Positions 19,246 to 29,141 are shown, counted from the first letter of the stretch. The stretch is DNA of 53,745 nt from Acidobacteriota bacterium (GCA_003224055.1 QHYE01000054.1:39102-92846), one strand, 5' to 3'. A program made the numbers and translations. Notes: a model not told the origin generated them from the sequence alone.

Positions 19246-20979
19246 TCATTTAATCCCGGCTCCCTCGACGAGGGTGATGTAGCGATCGACGGGAAGGTCG
19301 GTGAACGTTTCCGTACGCTCGCTTGGTTGAGGCCAGCGGATCTCCAATTTGTCAATTTTCTTCTGTTTGCCGAGGCCCAGCACTTCGCGGGGATCATGCG
19401 AAGAAAGATAGCTGCCGCCCCCCACTTTCAGTCTGCTGCGTTTCAGGTCGCCTGCCTGCCATGTGATTCTTGCACCGACGGCGTCCGGGTTTGACTTCTT
19501 GCCGACAAGGCGAACGCCGAGCCAGTGGTTTTCCGGCGCTGAAACATTTTTCAGAAGCACGGGTGATCCGCCATTGACGGAGACCAGGACGTCCAGAGCG
19601 CCGTCATTATTGAAATCTCCCACGGCCATGCCGCGCGCCGCGAAGCTCTGCGCAAAAGCCGGGCCGGCAAGGTCACTAACATTTTCCAGAGTGCGGCCAT
19701 TGTTGTGGAACAGCAGCAGCGGCTCCTTGTAGGTAACATGGCTGGAATGCGATTCGATCTTGTCGTCGGGGTGTCCGTTGGCGATAAACAGATCCAGGTT
19801 GCCGTCGTTGTCGTAATCGAAAAATTTCACTCCCCAGCCGCTCATGAGGCGCGTCAACCGCCCGAGTCCCATGGGGCCGGCCAGATCCTCGAATGTCAGA
19901 TCGTGATTGTTGCGATAGATGGAGTACATCTCCTGATCCACGTTTGTAACGAAGAGATCCTGCCAACCGTCTTGATCGAAATCCGCGGAGTCCACGCCCA
20001 TGCCGGAGCGCTCGCGGCCAGACTGGCTGTAGGCGACACCCGCATCGAGACCCAGCTCCTCGAACTTTCCGTTGCGTTTGTTGACGAAGAGAAAATTGGC
20101 GACCGTGTCGTTGGCAACGAAAAGATCCATCCAGCCGTCGTTATTGACGTCCGTCGCAACGACACCCCAGGCTTTTCCCAGCGCCTTGGCAATGCCGGAT
20201 TCCTTGCTGACGTCGGTGAAGGTGCCGTTGCCGTTGTTGTGGAAGAGCCAGCTTGCCGCCGGAGCGTAGACGCGCGGAACGCAATAGTAGCGCTCCCCGG
20301 TCTTCGCGTCCCCACAGAATTTGTTCTTCGATTTGTCAAAGTCCACGAAGCGGCACACAAATAAATCCAGCCGTCCGTCGTTGTCGTAGTCGAACCAGAC
20401 GGCGCTGGAGGCCCAGCCGGGAGCTGCTAAGCCGGCTTTCTGCGTAACGTCGGTGAAGGTCCCGTTGCCATTGTTGTGATAAAGAATGCTGCGGCCGTAC
20501 TGGGTGACGTATAGATCGGGCCAGCCGTCGGCATCGTAGTCGCCAACAGCGACGCCCATGCCGTAGCCTCCGGCGGCGACGCCGGCTTTTTCAGTCACGT
20601 CGGTAAACGTGCCATCCCGATTGTTGCGGTAGAGCGCATTGCGCAGTGGCGGATCCGGTGTGAAAAAATCGCACTTGCCGCCGTTGACCAGATAAATGTC
20701 CATCCAGCCGTCGTTGTCGTAGTCCAGAAAGGCGCAGCCCGCGCCGGTTGTCTCCGGCAAGTAATAGTCCGGTGATCGGCCGTTCTCATGGCGCCAGGCG
20801 AGTCCGCTGGCGGCCGAGGGCACTTCCTCGAAGAGTGGTTTCGGAGTGGCTTTTGGGATTCCCGCTGGGGGGACAGAACGGAAGTGGGGGAGCAAAGAGA
20901 TGCTCTGGAGTTTGGCCAGGCACCCGCTGCTGGCCAAACTCAATCCCTTGACAAATTGTCTTCGCGTCCAACCTGGCAT
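19246..20979 (-). CDS. FG-GAP repeat / UnbV protein with Tat-type signal
   Basis: A 577-residue homologue of the protein at 16158. It starts with a twin-arginine motif ([20 protein letters not shown]), so it is probably exported folded; the Cys may be a lipid site. Seven DxDxDG repeats follow ([60 protein letters not shown] and others), then an UnbV domain ([38 protein letters not shown]). ATG 20979 is chosen because the Tat motif begins there; longer frames to 21117 add low-complexity sequence. Two paralogues using different export routes on both sides of a heptahaem cytochrome suggest a joint function. Confidence 0.85.
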   Translation of the reverse strand: MPGWTRRQFVKGLSLASSGCLAKLQSISLLPHFRSVPPAGIPKATPKPLFEEVPSAASGLAWRHENGRSPDYYLPETTGAGCAFLDYDNDGWMDIYLVNGGKCDFFTPDPPLRNALYRNNRDGTFTDVTEKAGVAAGGYGMGVAVGDYDADGWPDLYVTQYGRSILYHNNGNGTFTDVTQKAGLAAPGWASSAVWFDYDNDGRLDLFVCRFVDFDKSKNKFCGDAKTGERYYCVPRVYAPAASWLFHNNGNGTFTDVSKESGIAKALGKAWGVVATDVNNDGWMDLFVANDTVANFLFVNKRNGKFEELGLDAGVAYSQSGRERSGMGVDSADFDQDGWQDLFVTNVDQEMYSIYRNNHDLTFEDLAGPMGLGRLTRLMSGWGVKFFDYDNDGNLDLFIANGHPDDKIESHSSHVTYKEPLLLFHNNGRTLENVSDLAGPAFAQSFAARGMAVGDFNNDGALDVLVSVNGGSPVLLKNVSAPENHWLGVRLVGKKSNPDAVGARITWQAGDLKRSRLKVGGGSYLSSHDPREVLGLGKQKKIDKLEIRWPQPSERTETFTDLPVDRYITLVEGAGIK

Positions 20980-21341
20980 TGGTTTCTTATGGTGCGTTTT
21001 CGTCTGTTTCAGAGCTGCGGATCCCCGTTGGTGCGGCGCATCAGGGGCTGGAAATAATAATACTGTAGTACGACAAAATGAGAAAAGGCACCTCATCGAG
21101 GCGCTGAGACGAAGCAATGTTTAGCGGCATTGAAGAACAGTTTTATTTTTACGGAAGGAATACGAGCTTGACAACCATTCGCGGAGCGTCGTACAAGCTT
21201 GAGGGAACTAAGTTAAACGGTTACGTCAGTGGTTTTGGCTCGAATTACCTAAATTGCTCAAGATAAATTCTCCCCGATGGGACATCGTGATTCGTTGGGT
21301 GTGCACAAGGACTGATAGCTGCGCGACGCCAAAGGAGACTC
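20980..21341. other. Divergent regulatory spacer between UnbV and GH97 genes
   Basis: No gene is seen in these 362 bp. The right half carries the GH97 promoter and operator D, described separately. The left half is the leader of the UnbV gene and shows no clear motif. Confidence 0.5.
21168..21226 (+). promoter_or_regulatory. GH97 promoter and LacI-type operator D
   Basis: TTGACA at 21168-21173 is followed after 18 bp by TACAAG (21192-21197). The operator, core TAAACGGTTACG at 21214-21225, matches operator A in 11 of 12 bases. The distance from the -35 box to the operator centre is about 50 bp here and 52 bp at operator A, and both promoters share GAGCTTGACA. Confidence 0.65.
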
Positions 21342-23303
21342 ATGAACAGCACGCTCTGGAAGGCTTCCCTACTGATGGCGGCGGTGCTCTGGCCGGCGAG
21401 CGACGCGCGGGCTCAAGCGAGCTACGACTTGCGCTCGCCTGACAACAGCATCGAAGTGAGAATCCGCACGGCAAAAAGCATCCGCTACGACGTGCTGCTG
21501 AAAGGCAGAGCCTTGCTGCAGGAGTGCACGCTTTCCCTCGATGTGGATCATAAGAAAATGGGACTCGACCCTAAAGTCATTAGGTCCAACGAGCGCAGCG
21601 AGAACCAGATTCTTGAGCCGGCGGTCCGTCAGAAATTCGCGAAGATCCGGGACAACTACAAGGAAATGCGGCTGGAAATGGAGGGTGGCTACGCGGTGGT
21701 GTTTCGCGCCTACAACGAAGGCGTGGCCTACCGATTTGAAACGTCCCTCGCGCAGGAACAGGTGGAAATCTACGGCGAAGAGATGACCCTGAACTTTCCG
21801 AGCAATTTTGTCGTGTACTACCCGCAGGAAGACAGTTTCTTCTCGCACAACGAACGAAGATACACTCCGCAGCACCTGAGGGAGATCGCGCCGGAGTTCA
21901 TCGCTTCACTACCGGCGGTGATTGATGTGGGAGAAGGCGCCAAAGTCGCCATCGCGGAGTCGGACGTGGAGGAATATCCCGGCCTGTGGTTGCGCGGCAC
22001 AGGTGGAAACGGGCTATCCGCAACTTTTCCGCCGTATCCCTTGCACGAAAAACTGGAACGAGATCGGGATTTCAGGGTCGTCGAGAGCGCCGACTACATT
22101 GCCACTACCACTGGGAAGCGCACCTTTCCCTGGCGAGTGCTGGGCATCGTCGAAAGGGATGGGGACCTGCTGACCAATCAGCTTGTGTGGCTATTGGAGA
22201 AGCCGTCGCAGGTGCAAGACACGTCGTGGATCAAACCGGGAAAAGTCGCGTGGGACTGGTGGAACTACAACAATGTTTACGGCGTGGATTTCAAGGTGGG
22301 AGTCAACACGCAAACGTACAAGTACTACATCGATTTCGCCGCGAAATACGGCATCCCCTACATCATTCTGGACGAAGGCTGGTACAAACTAGGAAATGTG
22401 CTGGACGTCGTTCCGGAAATCAATATGGAGGAACTGACCGCCTACGCGCGGCAGAAAAATGTGGGGATTATTCTATGGGTGGTGTGGAAGACGCTTGACG
22501 ATCAGCTGATACCTGCGCTGGATCAGTACGCGAAGTGGGGCATCAAGGGAATCAAGGTTGACTTCATGCAGCGGAGCGACCAACCGGTGATCAATTACTA
22601 TCACAAGGTGAGCAGGGAAACGGCGAAACGCAAGATGCTGGTGGATTTTCACGGGGACCAGAAGTCGGCCGTCATGACGCGCACGTGGCCGAACCTGATC
22701 AGCACGGAAGGAGTGCGCGGGCTGGAGTGGAGCAAGTGGAGCGCTGAAACCGAACCCAAGCACAACGTGACGCTCCCTTTTACACGAATGTTCCTGGGAC
22801 CGATGGATTACACGCCCGGGGCAATGCTGAATGCGCAGAAGGCGAGTTTTGCTCCGATTTTCAATCGGCCGATGAGCCTGGGGACGCGGTGCCACCAACT
22901 TGCGATGTACGTGGTTTATGAGAGTCCCTTGCAAATGCTGTCAGACAGCCCGTCGAATTATTTGCGTGAGCCGGAGACGATGGAGTTTCTGGCGCCCGTG
23001 CCCACGGAATGGGACGAAACGAAAGTGCTGGATGCGCGAATCGCCGACTACGTATTGGTGGCGCGGCGAAACGGAGCTGACTGGTACGTCGGTGCGATGA
23101 CGGACTGGACGCCGCGCGAACTGGAGATTGATTTCTCTTTCTTGCCTGACGGCAAGTTCCAGATGGAAGCCTACCAGGATGGCGCGAATGCCGACCGCAA
23201 CGGAAGCGACTACAAGCTGCTGAAGAGTCAAGTCAACAAAGGGAGCAAGCTAAAAATTCAGTTGGCGCCGGGAGGCGGTTGGGCTGCAAGAATTCATCCG
23301 TAG
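21342..23303 (+). CDS. GH97 glycosidase, retaining type (probable alpha-galactosidase)
   Basis: A 653-residue exported protein with a signal peptide (1-25, ending DARAQ). It has the three GH97 parts: an N-terminal beta-super-sandwich, a catalytic (beta/alpha)8 barrel (about 290-545, with WDWWNYNNVYGVDF and YIILDEGWYKLG), and a C-terminal beta domain. D407 in GIKVDFMQRSDQ sits where the retaining clade of GH97 has its nucleophile, which inverting SusB-type alpha-glucosidases lack; E456 in STEGVRG is a candidate acid/base. Retaining members studied are alpha-galactosidases. That agrees with the GH27 enzyme in the same regulon, but specificity stays an inference. AGGAG precedes ATG 21342, and operator D lies 115 bp upstream. 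Confidence 0.9.
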   Translation: MNSTLWKASLLMAAVLWPASDARAQASYDLRSPDNSIEVRIRTAKSIRYDVLLKGRALLQECTLSLDVDHKKMGLDPKVIRSNERSENQILEPAVRQKFAKIRDNYKEMRLEMEGGYAVVFRAYNEGVAYRFETSLAQEQVEIYGEEMTLNFPSNFVVYYPQEDSFFSHNERRYTPQHLREIAPEFIASLPAVIDVGEGAKVAIAESDVEEYPGLWLRGTGGNGLSATFPPYPLHEKLERDRDFRVVESADYIATTTGKRTFPWRVLGIVERDGDLLTNQLVWLLEKPSQVQDTSWIKPGKVAWDWWNYNNVYGVDFKVGVNTQTYKYYIDFAAKYGIPYIILDEGWYKLGNVLDVVPEINMEELTAYARQKNVGIILWVVWKTLDDQLIPALDQYAKWGIKGIKVDFMQRSDQPVINYYHKVSRETAKRKMLVDFHGDQKSAVMTRTWPNLISTEGVRGLEWSKWSAETEPKHNVTLPFTRMFLGPMDYTPGAMLNAQKASFAPIFNRPMSLGTRCHQLAMYVVYESPLQMLSDSPSNYLREPETMEFLAPVPTEWDETKVLDARIADYVLVARRNGADWYVGAMTDWTPRELEIDFSFLPDGKFQMEAYQDGANADRNGSDYKLLKSQVNKGSKLKIQLAPGGGWAARIHP

Positions 23304-23394
23304 GCGCTTTCGAGGCTGACGCCTCACGATTCGCGCGACGCTAGGGTTGAGAACTCTTGCAGCTTGCCGTCCGTCTCGAAAACTGCGGTCTGTG

Positions 23395-23877
23395 CTAGTA
23401 GCCTTTCACTTTGATCACAAAATACGTGAACTCATGCGCGCCATCGAGCACGAGTTGGTGGGGCACGCGAGCAGGAATCCTGACAACATCTCCGGCCGAA
23501 AGCTTCTGCCGGGCCCCGTCTTGAATGCTGCCGTTGCGCTTCTCATGAGGCGCGACGGTCTCTCCATTGAGATATGTGCCGCCCACGATGAGCGTCGCTG
23601 AGCCCGATTGGACGAAGAAAACGTCTCCTTGCGTTTCGTGCCACTCGACCTGGCCGTCGGGTTCCCTGTGGACCAATAAGAATGCTTCATTGGGAAAATC
23701 CACAAGCTGCTTCACGGCGAAATGATGCGGATCCGTGGCAGCGTCCGCGGCAAGTGCTTGCGCAGTGCGTTGCAGGGTGGCCGGGGTCCAGTGCTCGAAG
23801 CCTTGCGGGACTGGCTCGTCGGATCTCACAACCAGGAGAGGAATGGCAATCAAAGACAGCAGGCAGAGTCTCTTCAT
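23395..23877 (-). CDS. Exported cupin-domain protein
   Basis: A 160-residue protein with a signal peptide (1-19) and one cupin barrel. VEWHETQGDVFFVQSGSA carries the metal-binding His/Glu pattern and IPARVPHQLVLD the C-terminal His. GAGGTG precedes ATG 23877. The family includes periplasmic metal proteins and small isomerases; no substrate can be read from the sequence. It is convergent with the GH97 gene and lies downstream of the TonB receptor at 24013, on the same strand but behind a strong terminator. It is only distantly like the cupin at 3722. Confidence 0.75.
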   Translation of the reverse strand: MKRLCLLSLIAIPLLVVRSDEPVPQGFEHWTPATLQRTAQALAADAATDPHHFAVKQLVDFPNEAFLLVHREPDGQVEWHETQGDVFFVQSGSATLIVGGTYLNGETVAPHEKRNGSIQDGARQKLSAGDVVRIPARVPHQLVLDGAHEFTYFVIKVKGY

Positions 23878-23954
23878 AGTTTTTCACCTCGGAGCTTCGT
23901 CAGGCTATTCCGATCCAAAGCAGGATACCTATGACCTGCTCAATCATGGAGGAA

Positions 23955-23992
23955 CAAAAATCGGGGCGCCCTCCTCGAAAAGGCGCCCCGAT
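23955..23992 (-). terminator. Rho-independent terminator of the second TonB receptor
   Basis: On the minus strand an 11-bp stem (23992-23982 with 23970-23960) closes an 11-base loop and is followed by five T residues (23959-23955). Confidence 0.88.
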
Positions 23993-24012
23993 CCTTCCTC
24001 TTCTGCGTGGGG

Positions 24013-27000
24013 TTAGAAAAAGAGTTTTAGTGCCAATTGACCGATGCGTGGGTCAAAAGCCTGCTTAAGCGCGCCAAAGTTGCCTGTTGAGCTCCTCTTT
24101 ATGAAGTTCGTATTGCACGAAGCGCCCGTCAAGGAGGTACCGCCTGTGATTAGGCACTCGTCATAATTCACGCGGTTGAAGACATTGAAAAACTCTGCGC
24201 GGAACTGTAACTTCACACGTTCGGTGAACGAGAAGTTCTTGCCGAGCCCCATATCCCAGCTATAGAAGCCTGGGAAACGCAAACTTCCCTTGCCAATGTT
24301 CCCGAAGGTGCCCGCCGGGTTGGCCACAAACGCTGCGGGATTGATCCAGTCTCGGCAGGATCGAGTAGCCCCTGCGCAAGCTCCAGGGCCATACGCGTTC
24401 CCTACCAGATCCGGTCGGTCCTGCCCTAATCCAGTGCGAGAGCCCGCGCCAGTGCTGCTCACTCCCGAAAGCAACGTGATTGGCCGTCCGGTTTGCGCCG
24501 ATACCAGTCCACTGAACTGCCAACCGCCCAGAGTGTTACGCACGAAACCGTTTGTGTTCGTCAGAACCGGAAGCTGCCATACGTACGATGCGACAAAGCG
24601 ATGTTTGTGATCGAACTCGGAAGGTCCATAGTCAAAGTCGTGCCGCAGCGGGTCGTCCCACGGTCGCGCCGAATAGGTTCCATCGAAGCCAAACAGCCCT
24701 TGTCCCGGTGGCAAATCATCCATGCTTTTCGAAAACGTGTAGCTGCCGGTGAGCGTCAGGTTTTTTCCGCGGCGCTCGGTAGACAATTGCAGCGAATGGT
24801 ACCTCGAATTAATATCGTAGGGAACTACTTGAAGGTCGCCAAACGTGACATCGGTCGCAGGCTTGATGCCATTAAGTCTCCTCACGGCCGCAGTGCACGC
24901 TGTCGTCGCGGACGGAGGGCACGGGTCCAGGTTTATCGTTTCACCCAAGTGGTTGGTGCGAGAGCCGACGTATCCCGCGCGCACTAGGAAGCCTGAGGGC
25001 AATTGGCGCTCGATCAGAAGGTTCCAGTTGTAGATTGTCGGCACGAGCCATTTGTTGTTCGGATCGAAGCTCACGTAAAGGTCGCCGTTACGGAACGCGG
25101 CATTTTGTGGCGGAGGAAGGGTAGCAGGGAACGGATAATTGGCCGTCTGGTCAGAGCATCCCTGGAGGCTCTGGGTAGCTGCCTGCGTGCACAGCGGGTC
25201 GCTGAAGGTTCCGGGACTGGCAACGCTGCCCGTCTGCAAGAGGAGCTGGGGGCTGAAAGGGGTCGAATCCACAAAGCGATTGTTGGTGATACCCGGGATT
25301 CGCGTGTCGTTGAAGATACCCGCGCCCCCGCGCAGGCTGGTCTTGCTGTCGCCGAAGACGTCCCAAGCAAAACCGATGCGTGGCGCGAAATTGTTCAGAC
25401 TGCTTCGCAGGCCGTTGTCCGGGAAACCCGCGTCACCGGGGAAGAAGAGCCCGGCGGGCGCGTTAGGAAAGACCGTGGAATGTACGCCGGCAGCCAGGTC
25501 GGGCAACCGGAACTGGGTCCACCGGTTCTTGACCTCGCGCCAGGGGAGTCCCGGCTCCCAGCGTACGCCCAGGTTTACGGTCAGGCGCCGATTCAGACGA
25601 ATGTTGTTTTGAATGTAAAGGCCAGCAAAGATGTCGCGGTTATTCTTGAACTCTCCCGCGCCTTGCCGGAAAGCAGGGTTACCGCCGTAGTCCGACAGCT
25701 TGCCGGCCAGTAAATTTGTCAGGCCGTTGAAGCTGAATTCTGCTGGTTGGAAGAACTTGTTGTCCAGGTCCACGCGGCTACGCTCGAGCACACCTCCGAA
25801 GCGCAGGGTATGCTTACCCAATACCCAGCTAATATCGTCGCTCCACGTGAAGTTGTTGCGGACGAAGCTGGCGGAGGGGTTGTCGCCGAAATTGAACGCC
25901 CCGTTGACTCTGATCTGCTGGATGGCTTTCACCGGTTGGAAAGGCAGAGCAACGCCCAAATCCGCCACGCTAATCGCGTTGGCGGCAGGGCCTCGGCTAG
26001 CCTTTTCGCGTGAGTAGCTGAAGCGCGCGTCATTCACCAGGCGAGAGCTGAAAACGTGACTCTCATGAAGCAGGACGTTTTGCGAAATGATCGTTGAGCC
26101 GTCTCGATAGCTCAGAAAATTCGATGGATCGAACAGCGCACTTCGCTTAAAGCGGTCATAGGCGTAGCGTACCGAGAGCCGGTCGCTCGCTCTGAGTACG
26201 TGGTCGACCCGGCCCAAAATGTCGTGGAAGTCCTGCTGGTCCGCCTGTACAAAAGTAACCTGGCCGGTGACGGGGTCACCCACAGGGATACCCTGCAGAA
26301 GTTTAATGACCGCCGGATCGGTAGCGGTCGCCCTCTGTGCCGCGGTGGGGACAGTCTGAGTGCTTGGCAACCCCACGTTGCGAAAACGCGTGACCTGGTA
26401 GGCACCGAAGAAGAACGTCTTGTCGTGAATAAGGGGGCCGCCAAAGGTGCCGCCGAACTGGTTGCGCTTGATTTGATCCCGGCCCTTATCTTTCAAGGGA
26501 ACTGTCGACCCATCCGCCAGCCTTGCAGTCAAGGGCGCAAAGAAGTTTCTCGCGTTGAAGACCGAATTGCGCACAAACTCAAACACATTCCCATGGAACT
26601 TATTGCTTCCGGACTTGGTGATGACGTTCACAACGGCGCCGGCGTTCTGTCCGTATTCCGCACTGTAATTGCTGGTTTGCACGCTGAATTCCTGAAGCGC
26701 ATCTGGAAACGGAAATGGCTGGTTCACATTCGTATATTCGTCAACGTAGTTGCCGCCGTCCAACTGATAGCTGGTCATATCCTGTCGTGCTCCATTGACA
26801 GCAAAGGTTACAGCGCCGGGGAAGGTCTTGGTCGTGCCCTGGTCCGCCCCGCCATTTGGAGCCTGCACCGCTCCTGACGCAGTCAGAGTGAGCGAGGCCG
26901 CGTTCCGCCCATTCAAAGGCAGTTCCGTGAGGCGCTCCTCTTCCATTACGTGCTTGAGTGTCGAGGTCGACGTATCGACCTGAAGGGCGCTGCCCGTCAC

Positions 27001-27348
27001 GGTGACGATCTCGGTCGTCGTACCCAGCTTCAGGCCGAAGTTGACCGTGAGCGTCTGATCAGCGAGCAACTTAATGTTGTATTCCTTCGAAGTGCTGAAG
27101 CCCGCTGCTTCGACAGTCAGGTTGTACGTCGCGGGCCGAAGGGAGGGTATGACGTAGAGGCCCGCGGTATCGCTAACGGCGGTGCGCGAGAAGGCCGTGC
27201 CCTCCTGGGTCGCGACGACTCTCGCGGAAGCAACCGCCGCCCCGCTAGGGTCGGTAACCCTGCCAGCAATGCTGCCAAAGCCTTGCGCGTGCGAAAACAG
27301 AGGCGCGAACAGAAGAGCGAAAGGAACAACTAGCACATTCTTCTTCAT
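24013..27348 (-). CDS. TonB-dependent outer-membrane receptor, second copy
   Basis: An 1111-residue receptor. A signal peptide (MKKNVLVVPFALLFAPLFSHAQ) is followed by a carboxypeptidase-regulatory-like domain (GSIAGRVTDPSGAAVASARV to about 110), a plug (ELPLNGRNAASLTL, QTSNYSAEYGQNAGAVVNVI, TKSGSNKFHGNVFEF) and a barrel ending in a Phe pair (LKLFF). It should import an oligosaccharide or another bulky nutrient. ATG 27348 is chosen at the signal peptide, with a purine-rich GGAAAAAGAGAA leader; the frame reaches 27489 without family sequence. There is no copy of the LacI-type operator here. A different dyad lies about 150 bp upstream, so it probably answers to another regulator. Confidence 0.92.
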   Translation of the reverse strand: MKKNVLVVPFALLFAPLFSHAQGFGSIAGRVTDPSGAAVASARVVATQEGTAFSRTAVSDTAGLYVIPSLRPATYNLTVEAAGFSTSKEYNIKLLADQTLTVNFGLKLGTTTEIVTVTGSALQVDTSTSTLKHVMEEERLTELPLNGRNAASLTLTASGAVQAPNGGADQGTTKTFPGAVTFAVNGARQDMTSYQLDGGNYVDEYTNVNQPFPFPDALQEFSVQTSNYSAEYGQNAGAVVNVITKSGSNKFHGNVFEFVRNSVFNARNFFAPLTARLADGSTVPLKDKGRDQIKRNQFGGTFGGPLIHDKTFFFGAYQVTRFRNVGLPSTQTVPTAAQRATATDPAVIKLLQGIPVGDPVTGQVTFVQADQQDFHDILGRVDHVLRASDRLSVRYAYDRFKRSALFDPSNFLSYRDGSTIISQNVLLHESHVFSSRLVNDARFSYSREKASRGPAANAISVADLGVALPFQPVKAIQQIRVNGAFNFGDNPSASFVRNNFTWSDDISWVLGKHTLRFGGVLERSRVDLDNKFFQPAEFSFNGLTNLLAGKLSDYGGNPAFRQGAGEFKNNRDIFAGLYIQNNIRLNRRLTVNLGVRWEPGLPWREVKNRWTQFRLPDLAAGVHSTVFPNAPAGLFFPGDAGFPDNGLRSSLNNFAPRIGFAWDVFGDSKTSLRGGAGIFNDTRIPGITNNRFVDSTPFSPQLLLQTGSVASPGTFSDPLCTQAATQSLQGCSDQTANYPFPATLPPPQNAAFRNGDLYVSFDPNNKWLVPTIYNWNLLIERQLPSGFLVRAGYVGSRTNHLGETINLDPCPPSATTACTAAVRRLNGIKPATDVTFGDLQVVPYDINSRYHSLQLSTERRGKNLTLTGSYTFSKSMDDLPPGQGLFGFDGTYSARPWDDPLRHDFDYGPSEFDHKHRFVASYVWQLPVLTNTNGFVRNTLGGWQFSGLVSAQTGRPITLLSGVSSTGAGSRTGLGQDRPDLVGNAYGPGACAGATRSCRDWINPAAFVANPAGTFGNIGKGSLRFPGFYSWDMGLGKNFSFTERVKLQFRAEFFNVFNRVNYDECLITGGTSLTGASCNTNFIKRSSTGNFGALKQAFDPRIGQLALKLFF

Positions 27349-27804
27349 TTCTCTTTTTCCTCGCGGGCTGCTCGCGACATACGTCTCGACGATCCCCGTC
27401 TGTCGCGGCGTTCCGGGCGCCTTGACCACACAGCTACGCCCTTCGCACCATGAATTGAAGGCGGCGCCGCACTCGCTTCGCACCATCACTTTGCTAGATA
27501 GTCGCTATCAATTACTTGAATCGATCTCGTGAGGGCACATTAGGAGCAGTGTCACAGCGATGTCAATCCGGAAAATCTAAAGGAGTGGTTTAGCCAGACT
27601 AAATCTGCAGTGTTGCTAGCGTCTGGAGCGCGAACATACCCAAACAACACCCGCCATGCTGTCATCAGCCCGGTTTGCAGTTCTCCGGAAGGCAAGGACG
27701 ATGTCGCCGCCTTCTCCATGGATCGGCACCTTACACGTATCTTTTCTGGACTTCCATTGGGCCCCTTGTCTCTAGGTATGGTTCTCCACTATATTTCGCG
27801 CGAC
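27349..27804. other. Divergent regulatory spacer between TonB receptor and MFS gene
   Basis: About 455 bp without a supported gene. The MFS reading frame extends into it to 27610, but the leader does not look like protein of the family. It contains a 13-bp dyad at 27497-27509 and a weaker TTTAG/CTAAA dyad at 27589-27603. Confidence 0.45.
27497..27509. promoter_or_regulatory. Possible operator dyad GATAG-N3-CTATC
   Basis: A perfect 5-bp inverted repeat around TCG lies upstream of the second TonB receptor. It differs from the LacI-type operators. It is short enough to be chance. Confidence 0.25.
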
Positions 27805-29133
27805 ATGCCAAGAGAGAAAGATGAGATTGTGAAGCAGTCCGCGGGCCCGAAGGCCTCTTCTCTGCCCAAGAGACGATGGGGTATCGCTGTGCTTCTGGGG
27901 TTTGGCGTACTCGTAAATTATTTCGACCGTGTAAATCTCTCGGTCTCCCGGGATGCGCTGCACGCAACGTTTGGGGTCTCCACGGTGATGTTTGGGTATT
28001 TGTTGAGCGCCTACAACTGGACGTACGCGGTGCTGCAACTCCCTTCCGGATTGCTGCTGGATCGATATGGTGTGAGGCGCGTGGGCATCGTCAGCACGGC
28101 TGTCTGGAGTGTGGCTTCGTTTGGCGCGGCCGTCTCTGCGGGAATCGGCGGCATGTTTGCATCGCGGTTTCTTTTGGGAATCGGCGAGGCTCCGACGTTT
28201 CCGGGCAATGCCAAAGCCATTGGCTATTGGTTTCCGGAAAAAGAGCGAAGCCTGGCGACGGCGATGTTTGATTCCATGGCGAAATTCGCCTCTGCGATCG
28301 GTGTTCCACTGCTGGGGTTGACGCTCCTGTATTTCGGATGGCGATGGAATTTTGCGGCCACGGGCATCGTCAGCGCTGTGTATTTCGCGCTGTTCTGCAT
28401 TTTCTATCGAAACCCGAGTGAAGATAAGTTACTGACGGACGCCGAGCGGGAATTCATCAAACGTGGAGGAGCGCAGCCGGAGGACCGGGCACGGGCCGCC
28501 AAAGGAGCGCCGCTTGGCTATTTGTTGCGGCAACGGAGAGTTTGCGGACTGGCGCTGGGATTCGCATCGTACAACTACAGCTTCTATCTGTTTCTGACGT
28601 GGTTGCCCGACTATCTGGCGACAACACATCATGTCGATCTGCTGCACGCTGTTCTGTACACGAGTGTTCCCTGGCTGTTCGCGACCATCACGGACTTGGT
28701 GATCGGCGGATGGCTCGTGGATGCGCTGATACAGCGCGGATGGAATGCGGTGCGCGTTCGCCAAGCGGTCCTGATCGGGGGAACGACGCTGGGCCTGGGG
28801 ATCCTAGGCGCAGCGCGGGCGTGGACTCCTTTGGAGGCGGTTTTTTGGATCAGCATTGCGCTGGGAGGATTGTCCGCAGCGTCGCCAGTGGGGTGGTCGA
28901 TTCCTTCGCTGATTGCGCCAAGAGAAAGCGTTGGCACTCTGGGAGGAATCATGAATTTTTGCAACCAGCTCTCGGGGATCACTGCGCCGATTGTCACGGG
29001 CTACATCGTGGCGGGGACGCAATCGTTTTCCTGGGCGTTTGCAGCGGCGGCGGCATTCCTTGTCGTGGGCATTGCGGGATATGTCTTTCTTTTGGGGAAT
29101 ATGGAGCCGATTCCCGAGCCCGAGCCGGCGTGA
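27805..29133 (+). CDS. MFS transporter, anion:cation symporter (hexuronate) type
   Basis: About 442 residues with twelve predicted membrane helices. The first-helix motif VNYFDRVNLSVSRDAL, the helix 2-3 loop LDRYGVRR (MFS motif A) and GIGEAPTFPGNAKAI belong to the ACS family that carries hexuronates, galactonate, glucarate and similar acids by proton symport. Start is uncertain: ATG 27805 is taken; ATG 27778 and GTG 27829 (with a purine-rich leader) are alternatives. It is convergent with the metallo-beta-lactamase-fold gene, 8 bp away. A sugar-acid substrate is inferred from the family and the later sugar-acid genes. Confidence 0.88.
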   Translation: MPREKDEIVKQSAGPKASSLPKRRWGIAVLLGFGVLVNYFDRVNLSVSRDALHATFGVSTVMFGYLLSAYNWTYAVLQLPSGLLLDRYGVRRVGIVSTAVWSVASFGAAVSAGIGGMFASRFLLGIGEAPTFPGNAKAIGYWFPEKERSLATAMFDSMAKFASAIGVPLLGLTLLYFGWRWNFAATGIVSAVYFALFCIFYRNPSEDKLLTDAEREFIKRGGAQPEDRARAAKGAPLGYLLRQRRVCGLALGFASYNYSFYLFLTWLPDYLATTHHVDLLHAVLYTSVPWLFATITDLVIGGWLVDALIQRGWNAVRVRQAVLIGGTTLGLGILGAARAWTPLEAVFWISIALGGLSAASPVGWSIPSLIAPRESVGTLGGIMNFCNQLSGITAPIVTGYIVAGTQSFSWAFAAAAAFLVVGIAGYVFLLGNMEPIPEPEPA

Positions 29134-29141
29134 AGCTATCG

